This document shows, one piece after another, positions 41,145-50,172 of a DNA stretch of 64,000 nucleotides. The translations under genes and the position numbers were made by a program. The DNA comes from Streptomyces griseoincarnatus. Its GTDB lineage: Bacteria; Actinomycetota; Actinomycetes; Streptomycetales; Streptomycetaceae. Location of the stretch: the NCBI GenBank assembly GCA_014649575.1, contig BMTH01000001.1, forward strand, positions 248,001 to 312,000, read 5' to 3'. Every line of letters starts with the position of its first letter. Position 1 is the stretch's first letter. Under the pieces are notes generated by a model. It worked only from the letters and a program-made list of their open reading frames with translations, did not search any database and was not told the origin of the DNA.

Positions 41145-42482
41145 ATGCGCAGAAGGACCAGCCGCCTGCTGGGCGGCATCGCCCTCGTGACCTCCCTCGC
41201 CCTCGGCGCCACCGCCTGCGGCGGCTCGGACGACGGCGCCGGCACCGAGCCGGTCTCCGCCGAGGACATCCAGGCGGCCCTGGACAAGGGCGGCACGGTC
41301 ACCGTCTGGTCGTGGGAGCCCACGCTGAAGACGGTCGCCGCCGACTTCCAGAAGAAGCACCCCAAGGTCAAGGTCAACCTGGTGAGCGAGCGCTCCGGCG
41401 ACAAGCACTACACGGCGCTGTCGAACGCCATATCCGCGGGCAAGGGCGTGCCGGACGTCGCCCAGCTCGAGTACTTCTCCATCGGCCAGTACTCCCTCAC
41501 CAAGGGCCTGACCGATCTGTCCGGCTTCGGCGCGGACGAGCTGGCCTCCAAGTACACGCCGGGTCCGTGGAACGCCGTCACCGAGGGCGAGAAGGTGTAC
41601 GGCCTGCCGATGGACTCCGGTCCGATGGCGCTGTTCTACAACAAGCAGGTCTTCGACAAGCACAAGATCGCCGTCCCGACCACCTGGGACGAGTACCTGG
41701 ACGCGGCCCGCAAGCTGCACAAGGCGGACCCGAAGGCGTACATCGCCAACGACACCGGTGACGCCGGCTTCACCACCAGCCTGCTGTGGCAGGCCGGTTC
41801 GCGGCCCTACAAGGTCGACGGCACCAACGTGAAGATCGACTTCGGTGACGCGAACGCCAAGAAGTTCACGGACGTCTGGCAGAAGCTGATCGACGAGAAG
41901 CTGCTGGCGCCCGTCACCAGCTGGACCGACGACTGGTACAAGGGCCTCGGCGACGGCACCATCGCCACACTGTCCACCGGGGCCTGGATGCCCGCCAACT
42001 TCGAGTCCGGCGTGCCGAACGCCTCCGGCCAGTGGCGTGCGGCCCCGCTGCCCGCGTGGGCCAAGGGGGACAAGGCCAGTGCGGAGAACGGCGGCAGCGC
42101 GCTGACCGTGCCCGCGCTCGCCAAGAACAAGGAACTGGCCTACGCCTTCGTGGAGTACGCCAACTCCGGTGGAGGCGTCGCCTCCCGTGTCTCCGAGGGC
42201 GCCTTCCCCGCCACCCAGGCGGAGCTGAAGTCCGCCGAGTTCCTGGGCAAGGAGTTCCCGTACTTCGGCGGCCAGAAGGCCAACGAGATCTTCGCCGACT
42301 CGGCCGCGAACGTCGCCGACGACTGGTCGTACCTGCCCTTCCAGGCGTACGCCAACTCGATCTTCAACGACACCGTCGGCAAGGCCTACATCTCCGGCAC
42401 CCGGCTGGAGGAGGGCCTGAAGGCCTGGCAGGACGCCTCGGTGAAGTACGGCGAGGAGCAGGGCTTCACCGTCGAGAAGTAG
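41145..42482 (+). CDS. Sugar-binding lipoprotein, galactan locus
   Basis: 445 residues. Lipoprotein signal MRRRTSRLLGGIALVT with lipobox GATACG (Cys about 25), an Asp/Gly-rich tether, then an SBP_bac_1 domain: VTVWSWEPTLKTVAADFQKKHP, KGVPDVAQLEYFSIGQY, MALFYNKQVF, and ATLSTGAWMPANF. It is unusual in having the binding protein after the two permeases, with a 104-base C-rich gap before it. That gap carries no obvious terminator. It should capture galacto-oligosaccharides outside the cell. Confidence 0.9.
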   Translation: MRRRTSRLLGGIALVTSLALGATACGGSDDGAGTEPVSAEDIQAALDKGGTVTVWSWEPTLKTVAADFQKKHPKVKVNLVSERSGDKHYTALSNAISAGKGVPDVAQLEYFSIGQYSLTKGLTDLSGFGADELASKYTPGPWNAVTEGEKVYGLPMDSGPMALFYNKQVFDKHKIAVPTTWDEYLDAARKLHKADPKAYIANDTGDAGFTTSLLWQAGSRPYKVDGTNVKIDFGDANAKKFTDVWQKLIDEKLLAPVTSWTDDWYKGLGDGTIATLSTGAWMPANFESGVPNASGQWRAAPLPAWAKGDKASAENGGSALTVPALAKNKELAYAFVEYANSGGGVASRVSEGAFPATQAELKSAEFLGKEFPYFGGQKANEIFADSAANVADDWSYLPFQAYANSIFNDTVGKAYISGTRLEEGLKAWQDASVKYGEEQGFTVEK

Positions 42483-42558
42483 CGGACACGCACCACCCCG
42501 CGGGGCGGCGCGCACCACGCCGCGCGCCGCCCCCGACGCGCCCACCGGAAGGACCACC

Positions 42559-44601
42559 ATGATCTCCACCCTCCTGTCCCGCCGCGGCGGGCCGGACGGT
42601 GACACCGCCCCCCGTCTCCTCTTCGGCGCCGACTACAACCCGGAGCAGTGGCCCCGCTCCGTGTGGGAGGAGGACGTCCGGCTGATGCGGGAGGCCGGCG
42701 TCAACGTCGTCTCCGTCGGGATCTTCTCCTGGGCACGGCTCCAGCCGACGGCGGACACCTGGGACTTCGGCTGGCTGGACGACGTGCTCGGCCTGCTGCA
42801 CGAGGGCGGCGTCGGCGTCGACCTGGCCACCGCGACCGCCTCCCCGCCGCCGTGGCTGACCACCGCCCACCCGGAGGTCCTCCCGGTGACCGCGACCGGC
42901 GAGACCCTGTGGCCGGGCGCCCGCCAGCACTGGCGGCCCACCTCGCCCGTCTTCCGCGAGCACGCGCTGCGCCTGGTCCGCACGCTCGCCGAGCGGTACA
43001 AGGACCACCCGGCACTGGTCGCCTGGCACGTCAGCAACGAGCTGGGCTGCCACAACGTGTACGACTACTCCGACGACGCGGCCCGCGCCTTCCGGGAGTG
43101 GCTGCGCGAGCGGTACCGCACGCTGGACGCGCTCAACGACGCCTGGGGCACCGCGTTCTGGTCGCAGCGCTACTCCGCGTGGGAGCAGATCCTGCCGCCG
43201 CGGCTCGCCGCCTCCCACCCCAACCCGACGCAACAGCTGGACTTCAAGCGCTTCTCGTCGGACGCGCTCAAGGACCACCTGCGCGCCGAGCGGGACCTCC
43301 TGCGGGAGATCACCCCGGACGTGCCGGTCACCACCAACTTCATGGTGATGGGCAACACCAAGGGCATGGACTACGCGGACTGGGCGGACGAGATCGACTT
43401 CGTCTCCAACGACCACTACGTGCACCCCGGCCCGCAGGACCGCGACGAGCTCTCCTTCTCCGCCAACCTCACCAGCGGCATCTCCGGCGGCCGGCCCTGG
43501 TTCCTCATGGAGCACTCCACCAGCGCCGTCAACTGGCAGCCGGTGAACGTGGCCAAGCGCCCCGGCGAGCTGGCCCGCGACTCCCTGCTGCACGTGGCGC
43601 ACGGCGCGGACGCGGTCTGCTTCTTCCAGTGGCGGCAGTCCGCGGCGGGCGCGGAGAAGTACCACTCGGCGATGGTGCCGCACGCCGGCGCGGACAGCGA
43701 CCTGTTCCGCGCGGTGACCGAACTCGGCGCCACGCTCAAGAAGCTGGCGCCGGTGGCCGGCAGCGAGCGGGAGCCCGCCCCGGTCGGGATCGTGTACGAC
43801 TGGGACTCCTGGTGGGCGAGCGAGCAGGACTCGCACCCCACGGCCCTGCTGCGGTACCGGCAGGAGGCCCTCGACTGGTACTCGGCGCTGCTCCGTCTCG
43901 GCATCCGCGCCGACCTCGTCACCACCCGCTCGGACCTCCGGCGCCACCAAGTGCTGATCGCGCCGGTGCTCCACGTGGTGCCCGCCGACCTGGCGAAGAC
44001 CCTCACCCGGTACACCGAGCAGGGCGGCCACCTGATCACGACGTACTTCTCCGGGGTCGTCGACGAGCACGACCACGTGTGGCTCGGCGGCTACCCGGGC
44101 GCCCTGCGGGACCTGCTGGGCATCCGCGTCGAGGAGTTCGGGCCGCTGCTCGCCGGGGACAGCGTGGAGCTGGACGACGCCACCACCGGCACCCTCTGGA
44201 CCGACCGGATCACGGTGACCGCCGACGACACGGACGTCCTCGTCCGCTACCGCACCGGCGAGCAGGCCGGCCGTCCCGCCGTCACCCGGCGTCCCTCGGG
44301 CCGCGGCACCGCCGCGTACGTCTCCACGCGGCTCGGCGTGGACGGGCTGGCGGCGCTGCTGCCGCGTCTGCTGGCACCGGCCGGCGTGGAGAGCGAACTG
44401 CCCGCCGAGGCGCGGGGCTCGGTCGAGCCGGTGGTGCGCCGGGGTCCCGAGGGCCGGTTCCTGTTCCTGGTGAACCGGACCGACGACACCGTCCCGGTGC
44501 CGGGGCTCGACGGCGAGGTGCTGCTCGGCGACACCGGCGACGACGACGCCCTCACCCTGGGCCCGCGCGCCGTCGCCGTCCTGCGGCAGCCCGCCTCCTG
44601 A
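42559..44601 (+). CDS. Beta-galactosidase, GH42
   Basis: 680 residues without a signal peptide, so cytoplasmic. (beta/alpha)8 domain with GADYNPEQWP at the start, acid/base E161 in WHVSNELGCH, and nucleophile E318 in FLMEHSTSAVNW, followed by the trimerisation domain (about 395-600) and a small beta-domain. GH42 enzymes remove terminal beta-galactose, often beta-1,3 or beta-1,6 linked galacto-oligosaccharides from arabinogalactan rather than lactose. ATG 42559 follows GGAAGGA. It fits as the cytoplasmic exo-step after import by the preceding genes. Confidence 0.93.
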   Translation: MISTLLSRRGGPDGDTAPRLLFGADYNPEQWPRSVWEEDVRLMREAGVNVVSVGIFSWARLQPTADTWDFGWLDDVLGLLHEGGVGVDLATATASPPPWLTTAHPEVLPVTATGETLWPGARQHWRPTSPVFREHALRLVRTLAERYKDHPALVAWHVSNELGCHNVYDYSDDAARAFREWLRERYRTLDALNDAWGTAFWSQRYSAWEQILPPRLAASHPNPTQQLDFKRFSSDALKDHLRAERDLLREITPDVPVTTNFMVMGNTKGMDYADWADEIDFVSNDHYVHPGPQDRDELSFSANLTSGISGGRPWFLMEHSTSAVNWQPVNVAKRPGELARDSLLHVAHGADAVCFFQWRQSAAGAEKYHSAMVPHAGADSDLFRAVTELGATLKKLAPVAGSEREPAPVGIVYDWDSWWASEQDSHPTALLRYRQEALDWYSALLRLGIRADLVTTRSDLRRHQVLIAPVLHVVPADLAKTLTRYTEQGGHLITTYFSGVVDEHDHVWLGGYPGALRDLLGIRVEEFGPLLAGDSVELDDATTGTLWTDRITVTADDTDVLVRYRTGEQAGRPAVTRRPSGRGTAAYVSTRLGVDGLAALLPRLLAPAGVESELPAEARGSVEPVVRRGPEGRFLFLVNRTDDTVPVPGLDGEVLLGDTGDDDALTLGPRAVAVLRQPAS

Positions 44602-44614
44602 CCGGCGGTCGTAC

Positions 44615-44645
44615 CCCCCGGAACGGCACGGGCCGTTCCCGGGGG
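44615..44645 (+). terminator. Hairpin between GH42 and GH30 genes
   Basis: Arms CCCCCGGAACGGC (44615-44627) and GCCGTTCCCGGGGG (44632-44645) pair with one bulged base around a short loop, followed by CCTCTTTCTC. It may end the importer-GH42 transcript or reduce expression of GH30 by partial termination. Confidence 0.65.
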
Positions 44646-44724
44646 CCTCTTTCTCCCGGCCGTGTGCGCGGCCGGGCGTACCACCAGAGCGCGACCCACA
44701 CACCCCACTGTTGGGAGCACACCG

Positions 44725-46755
44725 ATGGCACGCACCCGCGACAGACGGCTCCTCACGGCCACCGGCCTGACCGCGGCCCTGGTCGCCGGGGCCGCGCTGG
44801 CCCCCGGCTCCACGTCCGCAGCCGAGGCCGCCGACCCGCCGTCCGTCACCGTACGGCCCGACCCCTCCTACCGGCAGCAGCCCTTCGAGGGCTGGGGCAC
44901 CAGCCTCGTCTGGTTCGCCAACGCCACCGGCGACTACCCGCCGGAGATCCGCGAGAAGCTGGCGCGGCTCGTCTTCGGCGACGACGGACTGGCCCTGAAC
45001 ATCGCCCGCTACAACGTCGGCGGCGGCAACGCCCCCGACGTCGAGGACTACCTGCGGCCCGGCGGGGCGGTCGAGGGCTGGTGGAAGGCGCCCGCCGGCA
45101 CCACCCGCGAGGACACCGGCTGGTGGGACCCGGACGACCCCGCCGACTGGAACGGCCGGGCCGACGCCACCCAGCGCTGGTGGGTCGACCGGATCAAGAA
45201 GGACATCACCCACTGGGAGACCTTCAGCAACTCCCCGCCCTGGTTCATGACGGTCAGCGGCTACGTCTCCGGCGGCTTCGACGCCACGCGCGACCAGTTG
45301 AGGAACGAGTCGGTCGACGACTTCGCCGCGTACGTGGCGGGCGTGACCCGGCGGCTGGAGAAGGCGCACGGCATCGAGGTCGCCACCGTCGACCCCTTCA
45401 ACGAGCCGAACACCGACTACTGGTCCACCCGTCTCGGCCCCGACGGCGAACCGGTCGGCGGCCGCCAGGAGGGCGCCCACATGGGCCCCGAGCTCCAGGA
45501 GAAGGTGATCCGCGCGCTCGCCCCGGCGCTGCGCGAGGCGGGCACCAAAGCGCGGATCTCGGCGATGGACGAGACCAACCCGTCGCTCTTCGCCCGCAAC
45601 TGGTCCGTCTACGGGCCCGAGACGCGGTCCCTGGTCGGCCAGTTGAACGTCCATACCTACGGCACCGGACAGCGCACCACCGTCCGTGACATCGCCAAGG
45701 CCGAGAACAAGCGGCTGTGGATGAGCGAGGTCGAGGGCGACTGGGGCGACGGGCAGAGCTTCACCGACATGCGCCCCGGGCTCGGCCTCGCCACGCGCAT
45801 CGTCGACGACCTGCGCGAACTGGAGCCCCGCGCCTGGGTGTTCTGGCAGCCGGTCGAGGACCTCGACAACATGAAGCCGGGCGGCGAGTCCGCCAAGGGC
45901 GGCAACTGGGGCGAGATCCAGGTTCCGTTCAGCTGCACCGCCGAGGACACGCCGGCGACGTGCCCCGTCCGCACGAACACGAAGTTCGACACCGCCCGGA
46001 ACTTCACCCACTTCATCCGGCCCGGCGACCGGCTGATCAAGGTGGACGACACCTCCAGCGCGGCGGCGGTGAGGCGGGACGGCAAGGGCGCCTCGGTCGT
46101 CCACGTCAACGACACGGCGACGGCGCGTGAGGTGACGGTGGATCTCTCCAAGTTCCGCCGGATCGTGCCCGAGGCGACCGTCACTCCCGTGGTGACCAGT
46201 GCCGACGGCAAACTGGTGCGGCACCGGGCGGTCCCGGTCACCGGCGGGTCGGCCACCGTCACCGTGCCCGCGCAGTCGGTGACGACCTTCGTGGTCGACG
46301 GCGTCCGCGGGGTCGCCGAGGACGCCCCGCTGCTGCGCGAGGGCCGCACCTACACGCTGACCGGCGCGCAGAGCGGCAAGGCGCTCACCCTGGCCGGCAA
46401 CGGGACCGATCTCGTCATCGCGGGCGGCGACGGCTCGGGGGCCCAGCGGTGGCGGCTCGGTGCCGTGCACCGGGATGACGGGACGCGCCAGCGGTACGAG
46501 TTCACCAACGGCGACCGGCGTCTGACCGTAAGGGGCGACGTGCCGGTGGCCGCGCCCCGCACCGGGCGGCCCGATCCGGCCGCGCAGTGGATCGCGTCCA
46601 CGACCGGCGACGGCACCTGGACCCTGGTCAACGCGGCCTCGGGACGGCTGCTCGAAGTCGGCGGTCAGGCCACGCACGAGGGCGCGGCGGTGACCACGTG
46701 GCCGCCCAACTCCGGGGCGAACCAGCGGTGGAGGATCGCGGACGCGACGAGCTGA
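44725..46755 (+). CDS. Secreted endo-beta-1,6-galactanase, GH30 (GH30_5-like) with C-terminal CBM13-like lectin
   Basis: 676 residues: a signal peptide (about 1-33, cleavage near AEAAD), then a GH30 (beta/alpha)8 barrel with side beta-structure (about 38-475). QQPFEGWGTSLVWFANATG and NIARYNVGGGNAPDVE are typical of the endo-1,6-galactanase group. Acid/base E227 is in DPFNEPNTDYW, nucleophile E335 in WMSEVEGDWG. The last roughly 130 residues, TYTLTGAQSGKALTLAG to ANQRWRI, are a ricin-type beta-trefoil. The enzyme hydrolyses beta-1,6-galactan side chains of arabinogalactan. It follows a hairpin after GH42. Confidence 0.9.
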   Translation: MARTRDRRLLTATGLTAALVAGAALAPGSTSAAEAADPPSVTVRPDPSYRQQPFEGWGTSLVWFANATGDYPPEIREKLARLVFGDDGLALNIARYNVGGGNAPDVEDYLRPGGAVEGWWKAPAGTTREDTGWWDPDDPADWNGRADATQRWWVDRIKKDITHWETFSNSPPWFMTVSGYVSGGFDATRDQLRNESVDDFAAYVAGVTRRLEKAHGIEVATVDPFNEPNTDYWSTRLGPDGEPVGGRQEGAHMGPELQEKVIRALAPALREAGTKARISAMDETNPSLFARNWSVYGPETRSLVGQLNVHTYGTGQRTTVRDIAKAENKRLWMSEVEGDWGDGQSFTDMRPGLGLATRIVDDLRELEPRAWVFWQPVEDLDNMKPGGESAKGGNWGEIQVPFSCTAEDTPATCPVRTNTKFDTARNFTHFIRPGDRLIKVDDTSSAAAVRRDGKGASVVHVNDTATAREVTVDLSKFRRIVPEATVTPVVTSADGKLVRHRAVPVTGGSATVTVPAQSVTTFVVDGVRGVAEDAPLLREGRTYTLTGAQSGKALTLAGNGTDLVIAGGDGSGAQRWRLGAVHRDDGTRQRYEFTNGDRRLTVRGDVPVAAPRTGRPDPAAQWIASTTGDGTWTLVNAASGRLLEVGGQATHEGAAVTTWPPNSGANQRWRIADATS

Positions 46756-46774
46756 TCCCGCTCCGGTGTGACTG

Positions 46775-46803
46775 GCGGCCCGGCGCGTGACGCACCGGGC
46801 CGC
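46775..46803 (+). terminator. Hairpin terminator after GH30
   Basis: Arms GCGGCCCGG (46775-46783) and CCGGGCCGC (46795-46803) pair perfectly around an 11-nt loop; ends where the minus-strand pseudogene's stop codon begins. Confidence 0.7.
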
Positions 46804-47330
46804 TCATCCCTGCGGCTGGCCGACGGTGACCACACGCGCCCACTCCGGCGGGGTGTCCGGCCGGTACTCGGGATCCTCCTCGCGGGTCCTGCGAGGCGGG
46901 CGGGGGAACAGGCCGACCACCGTGCGGCAGGGCGGCCGTGACGACGGCCAGCGGGTCTGGCCGTCGGTGAGGACCACGAGCACGTCGGGGCGGGGACGCG
47001 CGCCGAGCGCCCGGGTGACACCGGCCCGCAGATCGGTGCCGCCGCCTCCGACGAGCGGAATGCCCTCCGCGGGGACACCTCGTGCACCCAGACACCGGCC
47101 AGCTCCTCCAGCGACGTGGCGGCGACGAACGTGGGCGAGGCGTAGCACCGCCAGTACCGGTCGACGGCCATCGGGCCGCGGCGCACGCCCCGGCCCGGTC
47201 TCCGGAGCGGCGGCGGGCGGTCGCGGTCTCGGTCATGGTGGGCGGCACGGCGTACTCGCGTACGCGCCGCCAGAGGGAGAGACGGGAGTCCTCGTCCACG
47301 GGGCGTGGGTGCATCAGCACTCACCTTGCG
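46804..47330 (-). pseudogene. Composite pseudogene: vWA-like metallopeptidase (DUF2201) fused to a neighbour-gene fragment
   Basis: Three fragments in different frames follow one another on the minus strand. The first (about 47180-47315) reads LSLWRRVREYAVPP then MTETATARR, like the N-terminus of a Streptomyces protein usually near vWA/MoxR-type genes. The second (about 47070-47180) reads GPMAVDRYWRCYASPTFVAA then ELAGVWVHEVS, matching the DUF2201 metallopeptidase domain but stopping after the first part of HEVSH, with the second zinc His lost. The third (46804-47070) reads LVGGGGTDLRAGVTRAL then PRPDVLVVLTDGQTRWP, the vWA-like C-terminus. So two deletions have fused partial genes; the product is non-functional. 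Confidence 0.6.
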
Positions 47331-47543
47331 TGGACGGGACCTCCCTTCTGTGAAGGAAGGAGGTGGTCATCGCCGTCAGATCAGTGCGCCGTGGATCACC
47401 CTGTCAGGTGGTTTTTCCGGAACGGGGCTGCCATGTCGCCGGGAACGTGCGGTAGTTGCGGTGTGAGCCGACCACTCGTACGGGAATCAATTGTCATGAA
47501 CCTGCGGCCCGACGGTCGGGTCGCGGTCTCATGGAGGTGTGGG

Positions 47544-47996
47544 ATGCACCGAAGACTCGCCGCCGCACTCGCCACCCCGGCCCTCGCCCTCATGGGCGTC
47601 CTCGGCACGGCCACCGCCGCGGACGCGGCTCCCGCCGACAAGCCACAGGTCCTGGCCGGCTGGACCCAGACCAGCGCATCCAGCTACAGCCAGTGGGCCG
47701 CCGCACGCTCCAACCAGGGCGCCTGGTCCGCCTACGGGTTCGACTGGTCCACCGACTACTGCTCCTCCTCCCCCGACAACCCCTTCGGCTTCCCGTTCTC
47801 GAACGCCTGCGCCCGGCACGACTTCGGCTATCGCAACTACAAGGCCGCCGGTTCCTTCAGCGCCAACAAGTCCCGGCTCGACAGCGCCTTCCACGAGGAC
47901 CTCAAGCGCGTGTGCAACGGCTACGGCGGCGCCACCAAGTCCGCCTGCAACAGCACCGCCTGGACCTACTACCAGGCCGTCAAGGCCTTCGGCTGA
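47544..47996 (+). CDS. Secreted phospholipase A2 (prokaryotic type, PF09056)
   Basis: 150 residues. Signal peptide (about 1-29, cleavage near ADAAPAD), then the compact helical PLA2 with the catalytic His-Asp pair in NACARHDFGYRNY, an upstream Ca2+-binding region FDWSTDYCSSSPDNPFG, and four cysteines for two disulfides (DYCSS, SNACAR, KRVCNG, KSACNS). It is close to S. violaceoruber PLA2. It releases the sn-2 fatty acid from extracellular phospholipids. ATG 47544 has GGAGG at 7 bases. Not linked to any neighbour. Confidence 0.93.
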   Translation: MHRRLAAALATPALALMGVLGTATAADAAPADKPQVLAGWTQTSASSYSQWAAARSNQGAWSAYGFDWSTDYCSSSPDNPFGFPFSNACARHDFGYRNYKAAGSFSANKSRLDSAFHEDLKRVCNGYGGATKSACNSTAWTYYQAVKAFG

Positions 47997-48041
47997 CCCT
48001 CGTCCACCGAGCAGACACCGAGAGAGCACCGCGGGACACCG

Positions 48042-48083
48042 CGGGCCTCGCAGCCGGGTGACAACTCCCCGCCGCGAGGCCCG
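48042..48083. terminator. Bidirectional terminator between PLA2 and iron-permease genes
   Basis: Perfect 10-base arms CGGGCCTCGC (48042-48051) and GCGAGGCCCG (48074-48083) with a 22-nt loop between two convergent stop codons. Confidence 0.6.
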
Positions 48084-48102
48084 TGGTGACCTCCCGCGTC
48101 CG

Positions 48103-50169
48103 TCAACGGCGGGCGCGCACCAGCACGTAGAGGAAGTACGGCGTGCCGATGACCGCCGTCATCAGGCCGGCGCCCAGCTGCGCCGGGGCGATGACGGTGC
48201 GCCCCAGCAGGTCCGCCGTGCACACGAGCACGGCGCCCAGCAGCACCGCGACCGGCAGCACCCGGGTGTGCCGGCGGCCGACCAGGGCCCGCGCCGCGTG
48301 CGGAGCCACCAGGCCGACGAAGCCGATGGTGCCCGCGGCGGCCACGGCGGTCGCCGTCAGCAGCACGCTCAGCACGAGGAAGCCGAGCCGGCCCCGCGCG
48401 AGGTCGAGGCCGAGGAGTCTCGGTGTGTCCTCGTCCAGGGAGACCAGGTCGAGCTCCCGGTGCCGTACGCCCGCCGCAGCCACGCCGACCGCGAGCACCG
48501 CCGCGAGGGGCAGCACGTCGGGCAGGTCACGGCCGTAGGTGGAGCCCGACAGCCAGGTGAGCGCCTTGGTGGCGTTGAACGGGTCGGTGAGCACGATCAG
48601 CAGGCTGATCACTGCGGTCGTCCCGGACGCCACCCCGATGCCGACGAGCACCAGCCGGTTCTGCTGGAAGCCTCCGCGTGCCGCGAGCCCGAACACGAGG
48701 ACCGCGGTGAGCGCGGATCCCGCGAAGGCGGCGGCCGAGACGCTCCATCCCCCGGCCATCGGGACGGTGGTCACCAGGACGACCGCGCCGAGCGCGCCGC
48801 CTCCGGAGACGCCGAGGACGGCGGGTTCCGCGAGCGGGTTGCGGGTGACGGCCTGGACGAGCGTGCCGGCCAGCGCGAGGGCGGCGCCGGCGAGGAGCGC
48901 GGCGAGCACCCGCGGGGTGCGCGTGTCCAGGACGAAGGAGACCGTCCGGCCCGCGTTGCCCCGCGCCCAGTGGGCCACGTCGCCCAGCAGCAGTTTGTGG
49001 TCGCCCAGCAGCAGCCCCGCGACGGCGACGCCGGCCAGGGCGAACACCAGCGCCGTGAGCGTGACGACGAAGACCCTACGGCTGCGGATGCTGAGCCTGT
49101 CGGGTGCGGCTGTGCCGCCCGTGTCGCGCAGCCGGGCCGCCATCACCACCAGGAACGCCGCCCCCACGAAGCTGGTGACCACACCGGTGGGCACCGCGAC
49201 GGCGGTGTCGGCGTCGATCATGGCGCGCAGCAGCACATCCGCGCCGAGCACCAGCGCGGCACCGACGAGACCGGTGACCGCGGCGCCGACGCGCAGGCGC
49301 CGAACGCCGCGGACCCAGCGGGCGAGCGGGCGGGCGAGCGCCGGGGCGCACAGGCCGACGAAGCCGATCGGTCCCGCGAGGGTGACGGCCGCGGCGGACA
49401 GCAGCGTCGCCAGCACGACGGCCGTGACGCGGGTGGCCCGCACCGGCACGCCGAGGCCGCGCGCGGTGTCGTCGCCGAGCGCGAGGGCGTCCACCCGGCG
49501 CGCGACGAGGAACAGCCCGGCGAGCCCGATGACGACGACGGGCAGCATCTGCAGCACGCCGTCGAAGCCGTTCTGGCCGATGCTGCCCTGGTTCCACTGG
49601 TAGAGGCCTTCGGTCTCCTCCGGGAACAGCAGGAGCAGCCCCTCGGTGACGGCGGTCAGGCCGAGCGCGAGCGCGGTGCCGGCCAGCACGAGCCGTACGG
49701 TGCCCGCGCCGAGCCCGGACAGGCCGAGGACGACGGCCGCCGCGCCCAGACCGCCCGCGAAGGCGACGGCCGAGGAGGCGATCAGCGGCAGCGACAGGCC
49801 GGTGACGGCGACGACGCCGAGGGCGAAGTAGGAGCCCGCGTTGACGGCGAGGGTGTCCGGGGACGCCAGGACGTTGCGGCTGACGGCCTGCAGGGCGAGG
49901 CCCGCGACGCCCAGGGCGGCGCCCACGAGCAGCCCCGCCGCCATCCGGGGCAGCCGCGAGGCGATGACGACGGACGCGTCGCCCGGGTCGGCCCGGCCGG
50001 TGAGGGCCTTGAGGACCTCGGCCGGGCCGACCGCGGCCGTGCCCTGCGTGACGTCGACGACGGCGAGGGCGGCGACCAGGAGCACGAGCGCGGTCGTCAC
50101 CGCGGCCGCGCCCGCCCGGGACGGAACCGTCTCCGGGCGGACGGTGGGAGGGGTGGCGGTGACGGCCAT
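48103..50169 (-). CDS. Fe3+-siderophore ABC transporter, fused double permease (FecCD-FecCD)
   Basis: 688 residues built from two tandem FecCD-type permease halves (about 20-345 and 360-688), each with about ten membrane segments. Both halves contain RLPRMAAGLLVGAALGVAGL-like and PRVLAALLAGAALALAGTL-like starts, the GPIGFVGLCAPALARPLA / GTIGFVGLVAPHAARALVG coupling loops and the NPLAEPAVLGVSGGG segment. Such a fusion is known for FhuB. It replaces the two separate permeases of most systems. Third gene of an iron-box operon, 3 bases after the binding protein gene. The cargo is a ferric hydroxamate or similar. Confidence 0.92.
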   Translation of the reverse strand: MAVTATPPTVRPETVPSRAGAAAVTTALVLLVAALAVVDVTQGTAAVGPAEVLKALTGRADPGDASVVIASRLPRMAAGLLVGAALGVAGLALQAVSRNVLASPDTLAVNAGSYFALGVVAVTGLSLPLIASSAVAFAGGLGAAAVVLGLSGLGAGTVRLVLAGTALALGLTAVTEGLLLLFPEETEGLYQWNQGSIGQNGFDGVLQMLPVVVIGLAGLFLVARRVDALALGDDTARGLGVPVRATRVTAVVLATLLSAAAVTLAGPIGFVGLCAPALARPLARWVRGVRRLRVGAAVTGLVGAALVLGADVLLRAMIDADTAVAVPTGVVTSFVGAAFLVVMAARLRDTGGTAAPDRLSIRSRRVFVVTLTALVFALAGVAVAGLLLGDHKLLLGDVAHWARGNAGRTVSFVLDTRTPRVLAALLAGAALALAGTLVQAVTRNPLAEPAVLGVSGGGALGAVVLVTTVPMAGGWSVSAAAFAGSALTAVLVFGLAARGGFQQNRLVLVGIGVASGTTAVISLLIVLTDPFNATKALTWLSGSTYGRDLPDVLPLAAVLAVGVAAAGVRHRELDLVSLDEDTPRLLGLDLARGRLGFLVLSVLLTATAVAAAGTIGFVGLVAPHAARALVGRRHTRVLPVAVLLGAVLVCTADLLGRTVIAPAQLGAGLMTAVIGTPYFLYVLVRARR

Positions 50170-50172
50170 GGG

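Noticed and set aside
42466..46677. A 1400-codon minus-strand open frame across the galactan locus
   Set aside because: It is an antisense shadow of the lipoprotein, GH42 and GH30 genes, with no motif or ribosome-binding site.
46804..47148. A 114-codon gene for a small vWA-like protein
   Set aside because: It lacks the start of the domain and of the family, and the missing parts lie in other frames just upstream, so it was treated as part of a pseudogene.
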